Assembly (NCBI GenBank): GCA_039916225.1 | Contig: JBDSLU010000231.1 | Span: 1-13,689, forward strand | DNA length: 13,689 nucleotides | Reading direction: 5' to 3' | Source of the DNA: JBDSLU01 sp039916225 | Lineage (GTDB): Bacteria > Acidobacteriota > Vicinamibacteria > Vicinamibacterales > Vicinamibacteraceae | Shown here: positions 1 to 8,340 of the stretch, in pieces | How positions within the stretch are numbered: position 1 is the stretch's first letter | Layout of the letters: each line of letters starts with the position of its first letter | Made by a program: the position numbers and the translations under genes | The notes under the pieces: model-generated | Told to the model about the DNA's origin: nothing | Databases searched by the model: none | Seen by the model: the letters and a program-made list of their open reading frames with translations, nothing else

Positions 1-1109
1 CCCTGCACGACTACGAGCATCTCCGGCCGCTCCTCGTCGGTCCCGACTGAGGCGCCGGCGCGGTCGGCGAGCGCAGCGTCTTCAGCGAGCGCGGCGTCGG
101 CGCGGGCTGCCGTGTCGGCGAGCGCGGCGTCTTCGGCGAGCGCTGCCGCGTCGGCGAGCGCCGCCGCTTCGGCGCGAGCGGCAGCTTCGGCGAGCACGGC
201 GGCGTCGGCGGCCTCGGCCAAGGCTCGGGCCTCGGCGTCCGCGGCGACCACGACGAACTCGCCCGCCACCAGTGTCGCGCGCAGCCACGTGCGCGCGAAG
301 GCGTAGGCCTGCTGCGCCGCGACACCGAGCAGGATCGACGGCCAGGTCTCGCCGGACAGCCAGCCGCGGACCGCGACGAGGGTCGCTGCGGCAAACGCGA
401 AGGCGGCGCCGACGCCGACGCCGAGCAACGGCAGCGTCAGCGGATTCCGCGCGGCGACGCGACACGCCGCGGCCACGGCGCGACCGGCGCCCAGGTGCTC
501 GCGCACGACGTGGATGCGCGCCAGGTCGACGAGCATCGTCGCGATCAGCGCCCCCATCGCCACGACTGTGAGACTGGCCGCCGGGGCCAGCACCGGCGTG
601 GCCGTGGCGCCCAGCGGGATGGCGATGCCCACGGCGGCCGCGCCGATCACGACCGCCGCAACCGGCCAGACGATCAGCGCCACGAGCAGCAGCCGTCCGT
701 AGAAGCGCACACCGTGCGCGGCGAAGCGGGCCGCGCGTCCATCGGCCTCGGCGCCCGGCGCACTCGCCAGCGCGCCGAGCAGGCCGCCGGCCAGGAACGG
801 GTTGAGGAGCAGCGCGATCGCCGCGCCGGCGAGCGCCGCCGTCGCGATGGTCCGCCGGCCGAACGGCGAGTCGCGGAACAGCTCGGCCAGCGTCGCGACG
901 TTGAGCGATCCGAGCAGCCGGCCAGCGTCGATCGTGTGGTCGAGCGCGCCGCTCCACCAGCCCCAGGCCGGGGCGACGGCCGCGATCGCGACGATCGTCA
1001 CCATCGCCCAGATCGCGACGACGGCAAAGGCCGCTCGCCCTCGCACGAGGCGCCAGCCCTCGCGCAGGGCACGGCCAGCCGACGTCCGTGGCCCTAGAAC
1101 GCCAGCCAT
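1..1109 (-). CDS. Multi-pass membrane protein with alanine-rich C-terminal tail (3' end outside window)
   Basis: I do not recognise the family. The frame is open from an ATG at 1109 to the window edge (369 codons, no stop), so the C-terminus is missing. The protein starts MAGVLGPRTSAGRALREGW and has about six hydrophobic stretches near residues 22-44, 75-100, 115-142, 148-168, 198-218 and 230-250, so it should sit in the inner membrane. From about residue 287 it becomes an alanine-rich tail with regularly spaced Leu, Asp, Glu and Arg, then a short acidic stretch (GTDEERPEML) and a hydrophobic VVVQ at the edge. The start lies inside the 3' end of the M1 peptidase gene (16 bp overlap), which suggests translational coupling and a shared transcript with glgB. 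Hydrophobic helices appear only in this frame; the long arginine-rich reading of the same strand is a shadow. Confidence is high that it is a gene and low for any function. Confidence 0.8.
   Translation of the reverse strand, partial: MAGVLGPRTSAGRALREGWRLVRGRAAFAVVAIWAMVTIVAIAAVAPAWGWWSGALDHTIDAGRLLGSLNVATLAELFRDSPFGRRTIATAALAGAAIALLLNPFLAGGLLGALASAPGAEADGRAARFAAHGVRFYGRLLLVALIVWPVAAVVIGAAAVGIAIPLGATATPVLAPAASLTVVAMGALIATMLVDLARIHVVREHLGAGRAVAAACRVAARNPLTLPLLGVGVGAAFAFAAATLVAVRGWLSGETWPSILLGVAAQQAYAFARTWLRATLVAGEFVVVAADAEARALAEAADAAVLAEAAARAEAAALADAAALAEDAALADTAARADAALAEDAALADRAGASVGTDEERPEMLVVVQ
60..245. repeat. Degenerate GC-rich tandem repeat coding an Ala-rich tail
   Basis: The DNA repeats imperfect units built on tcggcgagcg, spaced about 15-21 bases apart. 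Read on the minus strand they give units such as AALAED, AALAD, AARAD and AARAEA for about 60 residues at the end of the membrane protein. Unit lengths stay multiples of three, so copy-number change would keep the frame. The composition suggests a long helix or coiled-coil-like rod. It is a low-complexity coding repeat, not a CRISPR or a mobile element. Confidence 0.65.
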
Positions 1110-3112
1110 GCCAGGACCTGCTGGACCGCGAGCAGCCAGCGCGACGTCATCGCCACCGGAGCGCGGCGATCAGCCGCCACCACGCGGCCGTTGTTCAGCC
1201 ACGACACGTCGAGCGCGACGTTGCGGCCCGGATCGACGTCGACCCACTCGAGCCGCTCCTGATAGCCGAACGAGAAGCGCGTCCAGCGCGCCACGCCATC
1301 CCAGGTGCGGCGTTCGACCGGGCGGCCGGCGAACTTGAAGGCGACGACGATCGGCATCTGCAGGTCTCCGTCGCGCCGCACCGTGACTGCGGTGTAGCCC
1401 GGGGCCTGGGAGATGTCGCCGACGGCGTAGTCGATCACCGCCGCGGATTCGATCGTCTGACGAAAGAACGGCGTCAGGTCGCGGCCCGCGACCTCGCTCG
1501 CCACGCGGTAGAAATCCTCGCTCGACGGGTGGCCGAAGCGCCACCGCTCGGCATAGGTCCGCATGATGCGGGCCATCGTCCGGCTGCCGAGCAGCCGCTC
1601 GAGGGTGCGCAGCGTGAGCGCCGGCCGCGCATAGCTGTTGAACCCGTAGCCGGTGTCGTAGGTCCACGCGGGCTGGCGGATCATCTCCGTGGAGCGGCGG
1701 CGCGACAGACCGAAGCGCTGGTAGTCGATGTCGCCGATGCGAAGCCCGGCCAGCTCCATGAACGACCGTCGCGGCCCGAGCATCTCGTCGAGCAGCCCGC
1801 CGGTCGCCCACTCGGTCAGGCCCTCGTCGAGCCACGCCTCCTCGAACTCGTTCGAGGCGATCAGGCCCTGGAAGTACTGGTGGGCGAACTCGTGCGCGAC
1901 GACGATCTCGGGCTCGAACAGGCGATCGAGTGGCCAGGTGTTGAAGAACGCGACCGTGCCGGCGGTGATGAAGGTCGGGTACTCCATGCCGGCGGTGCCG
2001 AGGGCTTCCTCGGGCGGATCGACGATGGTGATCGTGCGGTGCGGATACCGGCCGTAGGCCAGGCCGAACCGGGTGATGGCGTGCCGCACTGCGGCCAGGT
2101 AACGCTCGGCCTGCGGCAGATGGTTCGGCTGCATCAGCAGGCGGATCTCGACGTCGTCGAGGCGCAGCTCGTCGACCGCCCGGCCGAGCCGAGCCGACGC
2201 GTCGCGATAGGCTTGCTGGCTCACCTCCGTGGCCGCGGCGTAGCGGCGGGTGATCTCGACGAAGTCCGGCGACGCCGTCCAGGCGAAGTCGTGCACGTCG
2301 CCCTGTTCGTAGGTGTGGGTGGTCGTCCCGTCGGCGTGGTCGACGCGCGAGGTGCGCACCCCGGTGGCGCCGACGACGAACCGCTTCGGCAGGGTGAGCG
2401 CCACGCGGTAGTGGCCGAAGTCGGCGTAGAACTCCGAGTCGGCGTGGAACTGATGCGCGTTCCAGCCGCCGGCGGCGCGGCCGCGGAGACCGGCCGGCTC
2501 GTAGACGGCGATCTTGGGGAACCACTGGGCGACCAGGAAGTAGTCACCCGCGTAGCCGGTGCGCGCGTAGGCCTTGGGCAGCACCGCGCGAAAGGTGATG
2601 TCCAGCGCGACGCTGCCGCCGGGGGCGACCGGCTGCGGCAGCTTCACCCGCGCCACGGTCCGGTCCTTGTGGTTGCCGTCGTCAGGCGCCTCGAAGGTCA
2701 GGCCGGGCAGGAGATCGGCGCCGCCGGCGATGCGCAGCGCGGCGACGTCGATCCGGCCCCAGCCGTCGTTCGCCATCCCGACGCCGCGCAATTCGCCGCG
2801 CGACTCGCGCCAGAAGGTGCTGTCGCGATCGCGAAACGCGTTCAGATAGAGATGGAACCAGAGATCGCTGACGGTGTCGGTGGACGGATTGCGCCAGACC
2901 AGGCGCAGGGTGCCGTCGAGTCGTTTGGCGACCGGATCGAGCCGGACGGTGATGTCGTAGTCGGCGATGCGCGGCGCCGCGCCCTGACTGGCGGCGGCGG
3001 AGGGCGGTTGACTGGCCACGCGCGGCGCGGCGGCAGCGACCGACGCGGGCGCGGCCGTCCACGCCGCGAGCGCAGCGAGCACGACGACGAGCCGACCCCG
3101 CGAGCCGCGCAT
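1094..3112 (-). CDS. Secreted M1-family zinc metallopeptidase
   Basis: This 672-residue protein carries the gluzincin signature: HEFAH with H407, E408 and H411, followed 19 residues after the second His by E430, which together bind zinc and supply the catalytic Glu (the HExxH-x18-E pattern of M1 peptidases). GMEYP at 375-379 takes the place of the GAMEN exopeptidase motif. Tyr residues near 487-494 (TGYGFNSY) lie where the transition-state Tyr is expected. Residues 1-27 look like a signal peptide (basic start, then a Leu/Val/Ala core, then Ala-rich), and residues about 45-290 form the N-terminal beta-rich domain. The last 14 residues are hydrophobic (WLLAVQQVLAWLAF), perhaps a weak membrane anchor. 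It probably trims peptides outside the cytoplasmic membrane; substrate unknown. The gene starts 10 bp after the glgB stop and its own stop overlaps the next gene. Family assignment is firm, specific function is not. Confidence 0.93.
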   Translation of the reverse strand: MRGSRGRLVVVLAALAAWTAAPASVAAAAPRVASQPPSAAASQGAAPRIADYDITVRLDPVAKRLDGTLRLVWRNPSTDTVSDLWFHLYLNAFRDRDSTFWRESRGELRGVGMANDGWGRIDVAALRIAGGADLLPGLTFEAPDDGNHKDRTVARVKLPQPVAPGGSVALDITFRAVLPKAYARTGYAGDYFLVAQWFPKIAVYEPAGLRGRAAGGWNAHQFHADSEFYADFGHYRVALTLPKRFVVGATGVRTSRVDHADGTTTHTYEQGDVHDFAWTASPDFVEITRRYAAATEVSQQAYRDASARLGRAVDELRLDDVEIRLLMQPNHLPQAERYLAAVRHAITRFGLAYGRYPHRTITIVDPPEEALGTAGMEYPTFITAGTVAFFNTWPLDRLFEPEIVVAHEFAHQYFQGLIASNEFEEAWLDEGLTEWATGGLLDEMLGPRRSFMELAGLRIGDIDYQRFGLSRRRSTEMIRQPAWTYDTGYGFNSYARPALTLRTLERLLGSRTMARIMRTYAERWRFGHPSSEDFYRVASEVAGRDLTPFFRQTIESAAVIDYAVGDISQAPGYTAVTVRRDGDLQMPIVVAFKFAGRPVERRTWDGVARWTRFSFGYQERLEWVDVDPGRNVALDVSWLNNGRVVAADRRAPVAMTSRWLLAVQQVLAWLAF

Positions 3113-3122
3113 CGTCGTCGGG

Positions 3123-5348
<2,226 letters not shown>

Positions 5349-5363
5349 GGGGAGTCGGGCGTC

Positions 5364-5369
5364 ATCGTA
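5364..5369 (-). promoter_or_regulatory. Possible -10 box for glgB
   Basis: On the minus strand TACGAT lies 15 bases upstream of the ATG at 5348 and matches TATAAT at four of six positions. No good -35 is seen 17 bases further upstream. A start here would exclude the GTG at 5399 from the transcript. Weak evidence. Confidence 0.25.
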
Positions 5370-5489
5370 TCGCAGGCGCGGCCCTTCGCCGGGCCCCACC
5401 GACGGCCTGGGTCACGCCGCCTCGACCACGCCGGAGCCGCATCGGCGGACCGTTCGTCAAAACGGCGGCCCCGCTCGCCGGACGCTGCA

Positions 5490-5495
5490 TACACT
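5490..5495 (+). promoter_or_regulatory. Possible -10 box for the DoxX-like gene
   Basis: TACACT lies 8 bases before the ATG at 5504. No purine-rich ribosome binding site lies between them, so if this is the -10 box the transcript would be leaderless or nearly so. The matching -35 is poor. The 155-bp divergent spacer (5349-5503) holds no other clear site. Confidence 0.35.
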
Positions 5496-5503
5496 GCGCC
5501 GCG

Positions 5504-6277
5504 ATGCCCTCTGTCGAGCGCCTCGGGCGGCTTTTCTTCGCGCTGGCCCTGATCGGCTTCGGTCTCGAGAACCTGTCGTTCGGGCACTACGTCGTGGCCC
5601 GGGCCACGCCCTGGCCGACCGATCCGTCGCAGCAGCACCTGATCGCCTACGTCACGGGCGTCGTCTTCCTCGCCAGCGGCGGCGCCCTGCTGGCCGGCCG
5701 CTGGACGCGCGAAGCCGCCCTTCAGGCCGCGGTGCTCATCCTCGGCTGGTCGCTGTGCCTGCACTGGCCGAAGACCTTGGCCGGCGGCGCGTTCAGCGGC
5801 GACTGGACGAACGCGCTGAAGGCGGTCGTGCTCGCAGCGGGAGGCGCGGTGCTGGCGGCGCGCGCGCCGGGCCCGGCGAGCACCGTGCTGTCCGGATTGC
5901 GACGGATCGCGCCGCATGCCTGCGCGCCGTTCTTCCTGCTCGCCGGCATCCAGCACATCCTGTTCGTCCAGTTCGTCGAGACGCTGATGCCGCCGTTCAT
6001 CCCGTTCGCGCGCTTCTGGACCTACCTCGCCGCCGGCGCGCTGCTGGCGGCCGGCTTCGGGCTGCTGGCGCCGCCGACCCGCCGGCTGGCGGCGACGCTG
6101 ACCGGGTGCATGGTCTTCTCGTGGGTGTTCCTCGTCCACGTCCCGCTGATTTTCCGGCTGGGGTCGCTCGAGTGGCAGGGCGTCTTCGAGGCCCTCGGGA
6201 TCAGCGGCGTGTGTTTCCTGCTCGCCGAGCCCCACCTTGCCGCCCATCAGGCAGACACGGCACCCTCCCGGTCCTAG
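5504..6277 (+). CDS. DoxX-like integral membrane protein with internal duplication
   Basis: This 257-residue, very hydrophobic protein has about eight predicted helices in two related halves. The first half (about 8-120) contains LFFALALIGFG, then a polar/Pro loop, then AYVTGVVFLASGGALLAG, LGWSLCLHWP and DWTNALKAVVLAAGGAVLAA. The second half (about 138-242) repeats the order: PFFLLAGIQHILF, a MPPFIPFARFW loop, TYLAAGALLAAGFGLL, FSWVFLVHVP and EWQGVFEALGISG. Each half resembles the four-helix DoxX/DoxD-like fold. Members of that superfamily are mostly uncharacterised inner-membrane proteins, some tied to redox functions, so no substrate is claimed. The gene is transcribed alone, divergent from glgB and 75 bp upstream of the regulator gene. 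Its start has no visible Shine-Dalgarno site. The superfamily call is by eye and moderate. Confidence 0.72.
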   Translation: MPSVERLGRLFFALALIGFGLENLSFGHYVVARATPWPTDPSQQHLIAYVTGVVFLASGGALLAGRWTREAALQAAVLILGWSLCLHWPKTLAGGAFSGDWTNALKAVVLAAGGAVLAARAPGPASTVLSGLRRIAPHACAPFFLLAGIQHILFVQFVETLMPPFIPFARFWTYLAAGALLAAGFGLLAPPTRRLAATLTGCMVFSWVFLVHVPLIFRLGSLEWQGVFEALGISGVCFLLAEPHLAAHQADTAPSRS

Positions 6278-6304
6278 TTCCCCCCTCGACTCCCGACTCG
6301 TCGT

Positions 6305-6324
6305 CGCCGCAGGGAACCGCGGCG
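6305..6324. terminator. Weak stem-loop between DoxX-like gene and regulator operon
   Basis: CGCCGC (6305-6310) and GCGGCG (6319-6324) form a perfect 6-bp stem with an 8-base loop, 28 bases after the preceding stop codon. No T-run follows, so it is at best an imperfect intrinsic terminator. In such GC-rich DNA it could be chance. Confidence 0.25.
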
Positions 6325-6342
6325 GGCACCGCTGCGTCCGTG

Positions 6343-6348
6343 TATACT
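6343..6348 (+). promoter_or_regulatory. -10 box of the YtrA/ABC operon
   Basis: TATACT matches TATAAT at five of six positions and stands out as an AT-rich island in GC-rich DNA. It is only 4 bases from the ATG at 6353, so the transcript is probably leaderless or has a leader of very few bases. The region 17 bases upstream shows no recognisable -35, which would fit a regulated promoter. Confidence 0.5.
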
Positions 6349-6370
6349 GTGAATGTTAGATATGCACAGT
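6346..6370. promoter_or_regulatory. Candidate operator dyad for the YtrA regulator
   Basis: ACTGTG (6346-6351) and its exact reverse complement CACAGT (6365-6370) flank a 13-base spacer that pairs at three more positions, so 9 of 12 possible pairs match around one centre (6358). It covers the end of the -10 box, the expected transcription start and the start codon of the regulator gene. GntR proteins bind as dimers to such dyads, often in their own promoter, so autorepression is the natural reading. It is a sequence observation without binding evidence. Confidence 0.5.
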
Positions 6371-6754
6371 GGCTTGGTGATTTCGCACGCCGACCCGCGC
6401 CCCATGTATCTCCAGATCATGGACCAGGTGCGCCGGCGGGTCGCCGTCGGCGACTGGCCCCCGGCCTTTGAACTGCCGTCGATACGGACACTTGCGGCCT
6501 CCGTCCAGGTCAGCGTCATCACCGTCAAGCGGGCCTATCTGGAGTTGGAGCACGAGGGGGTCATCGTGACCCGCCAGGGCCGGGGATCGTTCGTCGCCGA
6601 CAGCGCCGGTCTCAGCGCCAGGCTGCATCACCAGGAGCTCGACACGCACCTGGCGGCCGCCGCGGACGTCGGACGCCGGCTCGGGCTCACGCAGGACGAG
6701 ATCGAGGTCCGGCTTCGGGAAGCCCTCCGACGGCAGAAAGAAAAAGACGTATGA
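6353..6754 (+). CDS. GntR-family transcriptional regulator, YtrA subfamily
   Basis: A 133-residue DNA-binding protein. Residues about 14-83 form the GntR winged helix: PMYLQIMDQVRRRVAVGDW, then LPSIRTLAASVQVSVITVKR (recognition helix), then AYLELEHEGVIVTRQGRGSF (wing). Only about 50 residues follow (84-133), forming a short helical dimerisation tail with no room for a FadR or UTRA ligand domain; that short tail defines the YtrA subfamily. YtrA-type regulators usually repress an adjacent ABC transporter operon, and here the next gene overlaps by ATGA. Two starts are possible, ATG 6353 and ATG 6362; neither has a ribosome binding site, and 6353 fits a leaderless transcript from the TATACT box. 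The inducing signal cannot be read from the sequence. Confidence 0.92.
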   Translation: MLDMHSGLVISHADPRPMYLQIMDQVRRRVAVGDWPPAFELPSIRTLAASVQVSVITVKRAYLELEHEGVIVTRQGRGSFVADSAGLSARLHHQELDTHLAAAADVGRRLGLTQDEIEVRLREALRRQKEKDV

Positions 6755-7647
6755 CCGAGCCCGTCATCGAACTCGCCGGCGTGGAAAAGGCATTCCCGTT
6801 CTTCCGGCTGTCGGACATCCACCTTCGTCTGGAGGCTGGCCAGATCATGGGCTTCGTCGGCCCGAACGGCGCTGGCAAGTCCACGACCATCCGGCTGCTC
6901 ATGGGCATGCTGCGTCAGGATCGCGGCGAGATCCGGGTCCTCGGGCGATCGATGCCCCGCGATCAGGCCGCGGCGAAGCGTGACATCGGCTTCGTGTCGG
7001 AGGACATGCGCCTCTACGGCGGTACGACGCTGGCCTGGCACATGCGCTTCGTGGCCTCCGTCCGGCCGGACTGGGATCCGGTCTACGCGGATCTGCTGCT
7101 CCGACGCTTCAACCTCCACGCCGGTCAGGCGATCAAGGCGCTCTCCCATGGCGAGCGGGTCAAGGCCACGCTGCTGCTCGCGCTGGCGCACCGCCCGCGG
7201 CTGCTGCTGCTCGACGAACCCACCACCGGCCTCGATCCAGTGGCCCGCCACGAAGTGCTGGCCGAGCTGATGGACGCGGTGCAGGACGAGCGCCGCGCCA
7301 TCCTGTTCTCTTCGCACAACACGCAGGACGTCGAACAGATCTCGGACGCGATCACGTTCCTCGATCGCGGCCGGATCATCGAGTCCAAGGACAAGGAAAC
7401 GTTTCTCGATTCCTGGCGCCGCGTGCACCTCGAGCTGCCGGTGTCGGGAGCGGCGCCTGACCTGCCAGGCGCGGTGGACACGACCGTCAGCGGCCGCACC
7501 GCGGTGATCACGACGCGGACGTATACGCCCGACGTGCACGGCGCGTGTGAGCGGACGGGGGCCGTCATCCGCGATGTCCAGCGCATGACGCTCGAGGAGA
7601 TCTTCGTCGCCACCGTCATGAGCAATCGCCGGAGGCAGGACGCATGA
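6751..7647 (+). CDS. ABC transporter ATP-binding protein (first ATPase of the YtrA operon)
   Basis: A 298-residue nucleotide-binding subunit that would energise an ABC-2 type exporter from the cytoplasmic face. Walker A is GPNGAGKST (37-45, K43), Walker B LLLLDE (151-156), D-loop GLDP (160-163) and switch His H189 in FSSHN. The signature reads LSHGE (131-135) rather than LSGGQ, and the Q-loop site reads FVSEDMRLY (81-89) with no Gln. Residues about 225-298 form a C-terminal domain after the ATPase core. ATGA overlaps at both ends tie it to the regulator and to the permease that follows, so the three are almost certainly translated together. The family is certain; the exported substrate is unknown. 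Confidence 0.95.
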   Translation: MTEPVIELAGVEKAFPFFRLSDIHLRLEAGQIMGFVGPNGAGKSTTIRLLMGMLRQDRGEIRVLGRSMPRDQAAAKRDIGFVSEDMRLYGGTTLAWHMRFVASVRPDWDPVYADLLLRRFNLHAGQAIKALSHGERVKATLLLALAHRPRLLLLDEPTTGLDPVARHEVLAELMDAVQDERRAILFSSHNTQDVEQISDAITFLDRGRIIESKDKETFLDSWRRVHLELPVSGAAPDLPGAVDTTVSGRTAVITTRTYTPDVHGACERTGAVIRDVQRMTLEEIFVATVMSNRRRQDA

Positions 7648-8312
7648 GCGGTTCGATGGTGCCCCGCCTTGTCCTGAAGGATCTGTACCTGACGCGCTGG
7701 ATGGTCGCCGGCTCGATGGCCGGCGGCGTCGTCGGCATCGCGATGCTGCCGTTCGGAGCGGTGGCCGCCTACGTCGGCGGCGTCTCGTTGCTCTGCACGC
7801 TGGTCATCCTGAACATCACGGTGGTCATGTCGGCCGTCGTGCAGGAGCGCAAGGACAAAGTCCTGCTCTTCGTGCTGAGCCTGCCGGTGTCAGCCGCCCA
7901 GCAGACCCAGGCCAAGGCGCTCGCCACGACGATCGCGTTCGTCGTGCCGTGGCTGCTGCTGACGGCGGCGGCCGCCGTGGTCATCGAGGCCTCGGGGGTG
8001 CCGAACGGCATCCTGCCGTTCCTGGTCACCGTGCTGGTCTACCTGCTCGCCTATCACTGGGTGCTGCTCGCCGTCGCCCTCGTCACCGAGTCCAACAGCT
8101 GGCCGGCGACGGTGATCACCGTCGGCAACATCTCGGTCAATTTCCTGATTCCGTATCTCCTCGGCTGGCCCTCGGTCTACCGGCACATGAAAGGGTCGGC
8201 CGCGATCTGGACGTCGGATCTCCTCGCGCTCATCGGCGTCGAGCTGCTCGTCGGCATCGTCGCCCTGGGCCTGGCCATCGTCTGGCGGACGCGTCGTCCG
8301 GACGTCATCTGA
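7644..8312 (+). CDS. ABC-2 type permease subunit
   Basis: A 222-residue membrane protein with about six helices (near 19-39, 41-63, 96-118, 125-150, 153-174 and 190-213). The cytoplasmic stretch after helix 2, VVQERKDKVLLFVLSLPVS (about 65-83), is typical of ABC-2 permeases, where a short helix contacts the ATPase. It starts within the stop of the preceding ATPase gene (ATGA), so those two very likely form one exporter, probably as a dimer of each. The C-terminus (WRTRRPDVI) is basic and cytoplasmic. It has no similarity that tells the substrate. Confidence 0.88.
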   Translation: MSGSMVPRLVLKDLYLTRWMVAGSMAGGVVGIAMLPFGAVAAYVGGVSLLCTLVILNITVVMSAVVQERKDKVLLFVLSLPVSAAQQTQAKALATTIAFVVPWLLLTAAAAVVIEASGVPNGILPFLVTVLVYLLAYHWVLLAVALVTESNSWPATVITVGNISVNFLIPYLLGWPSVYRHMKGSAAIWTSDLLALIGVELLVGIVALGLAIVWRTRRPDVI

Positions 8313-8328
8313 CCACCTGAACCTCGCC

Positions 8329-8332
8329 GGAG
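8329..8332 (+). promoter_or_regulatory. Ribosome binding site of the acyltransferase-ATPase fusion gene
   Basis: GGAG lies 8 bases before the ATG at 8341 in the 28-bp gap after the permease stop. It supports 8341 as the start and shows that this gene has its own initiation signal. Confidence 0.5.
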
Positions 8333-8340
8333 CCGTCTTC

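Noticed and set aside
60..245. CRISPR array or intergenic satellite
   Set aside because: Units are imperfect, have no spacers of constant length, and keep a reading frame that continues the membrane protein.
82..957. Arginine-rich 291-residue open frame on the minus strand
   Set aside because: It is almost all Arg/Ala/Gly/Pro with no hydrophobic pattern. Another minus-strand frame over the same bases gives a clear multi-helix membrane protein starting at 1109.
5349..5399. GTG at 5399 as the glgB start
   Set aside because: The 17 extra residues do not look like a GlgB N-terminus, and the ATG at 5348 gives the usual family length. The choice is not fully certain.
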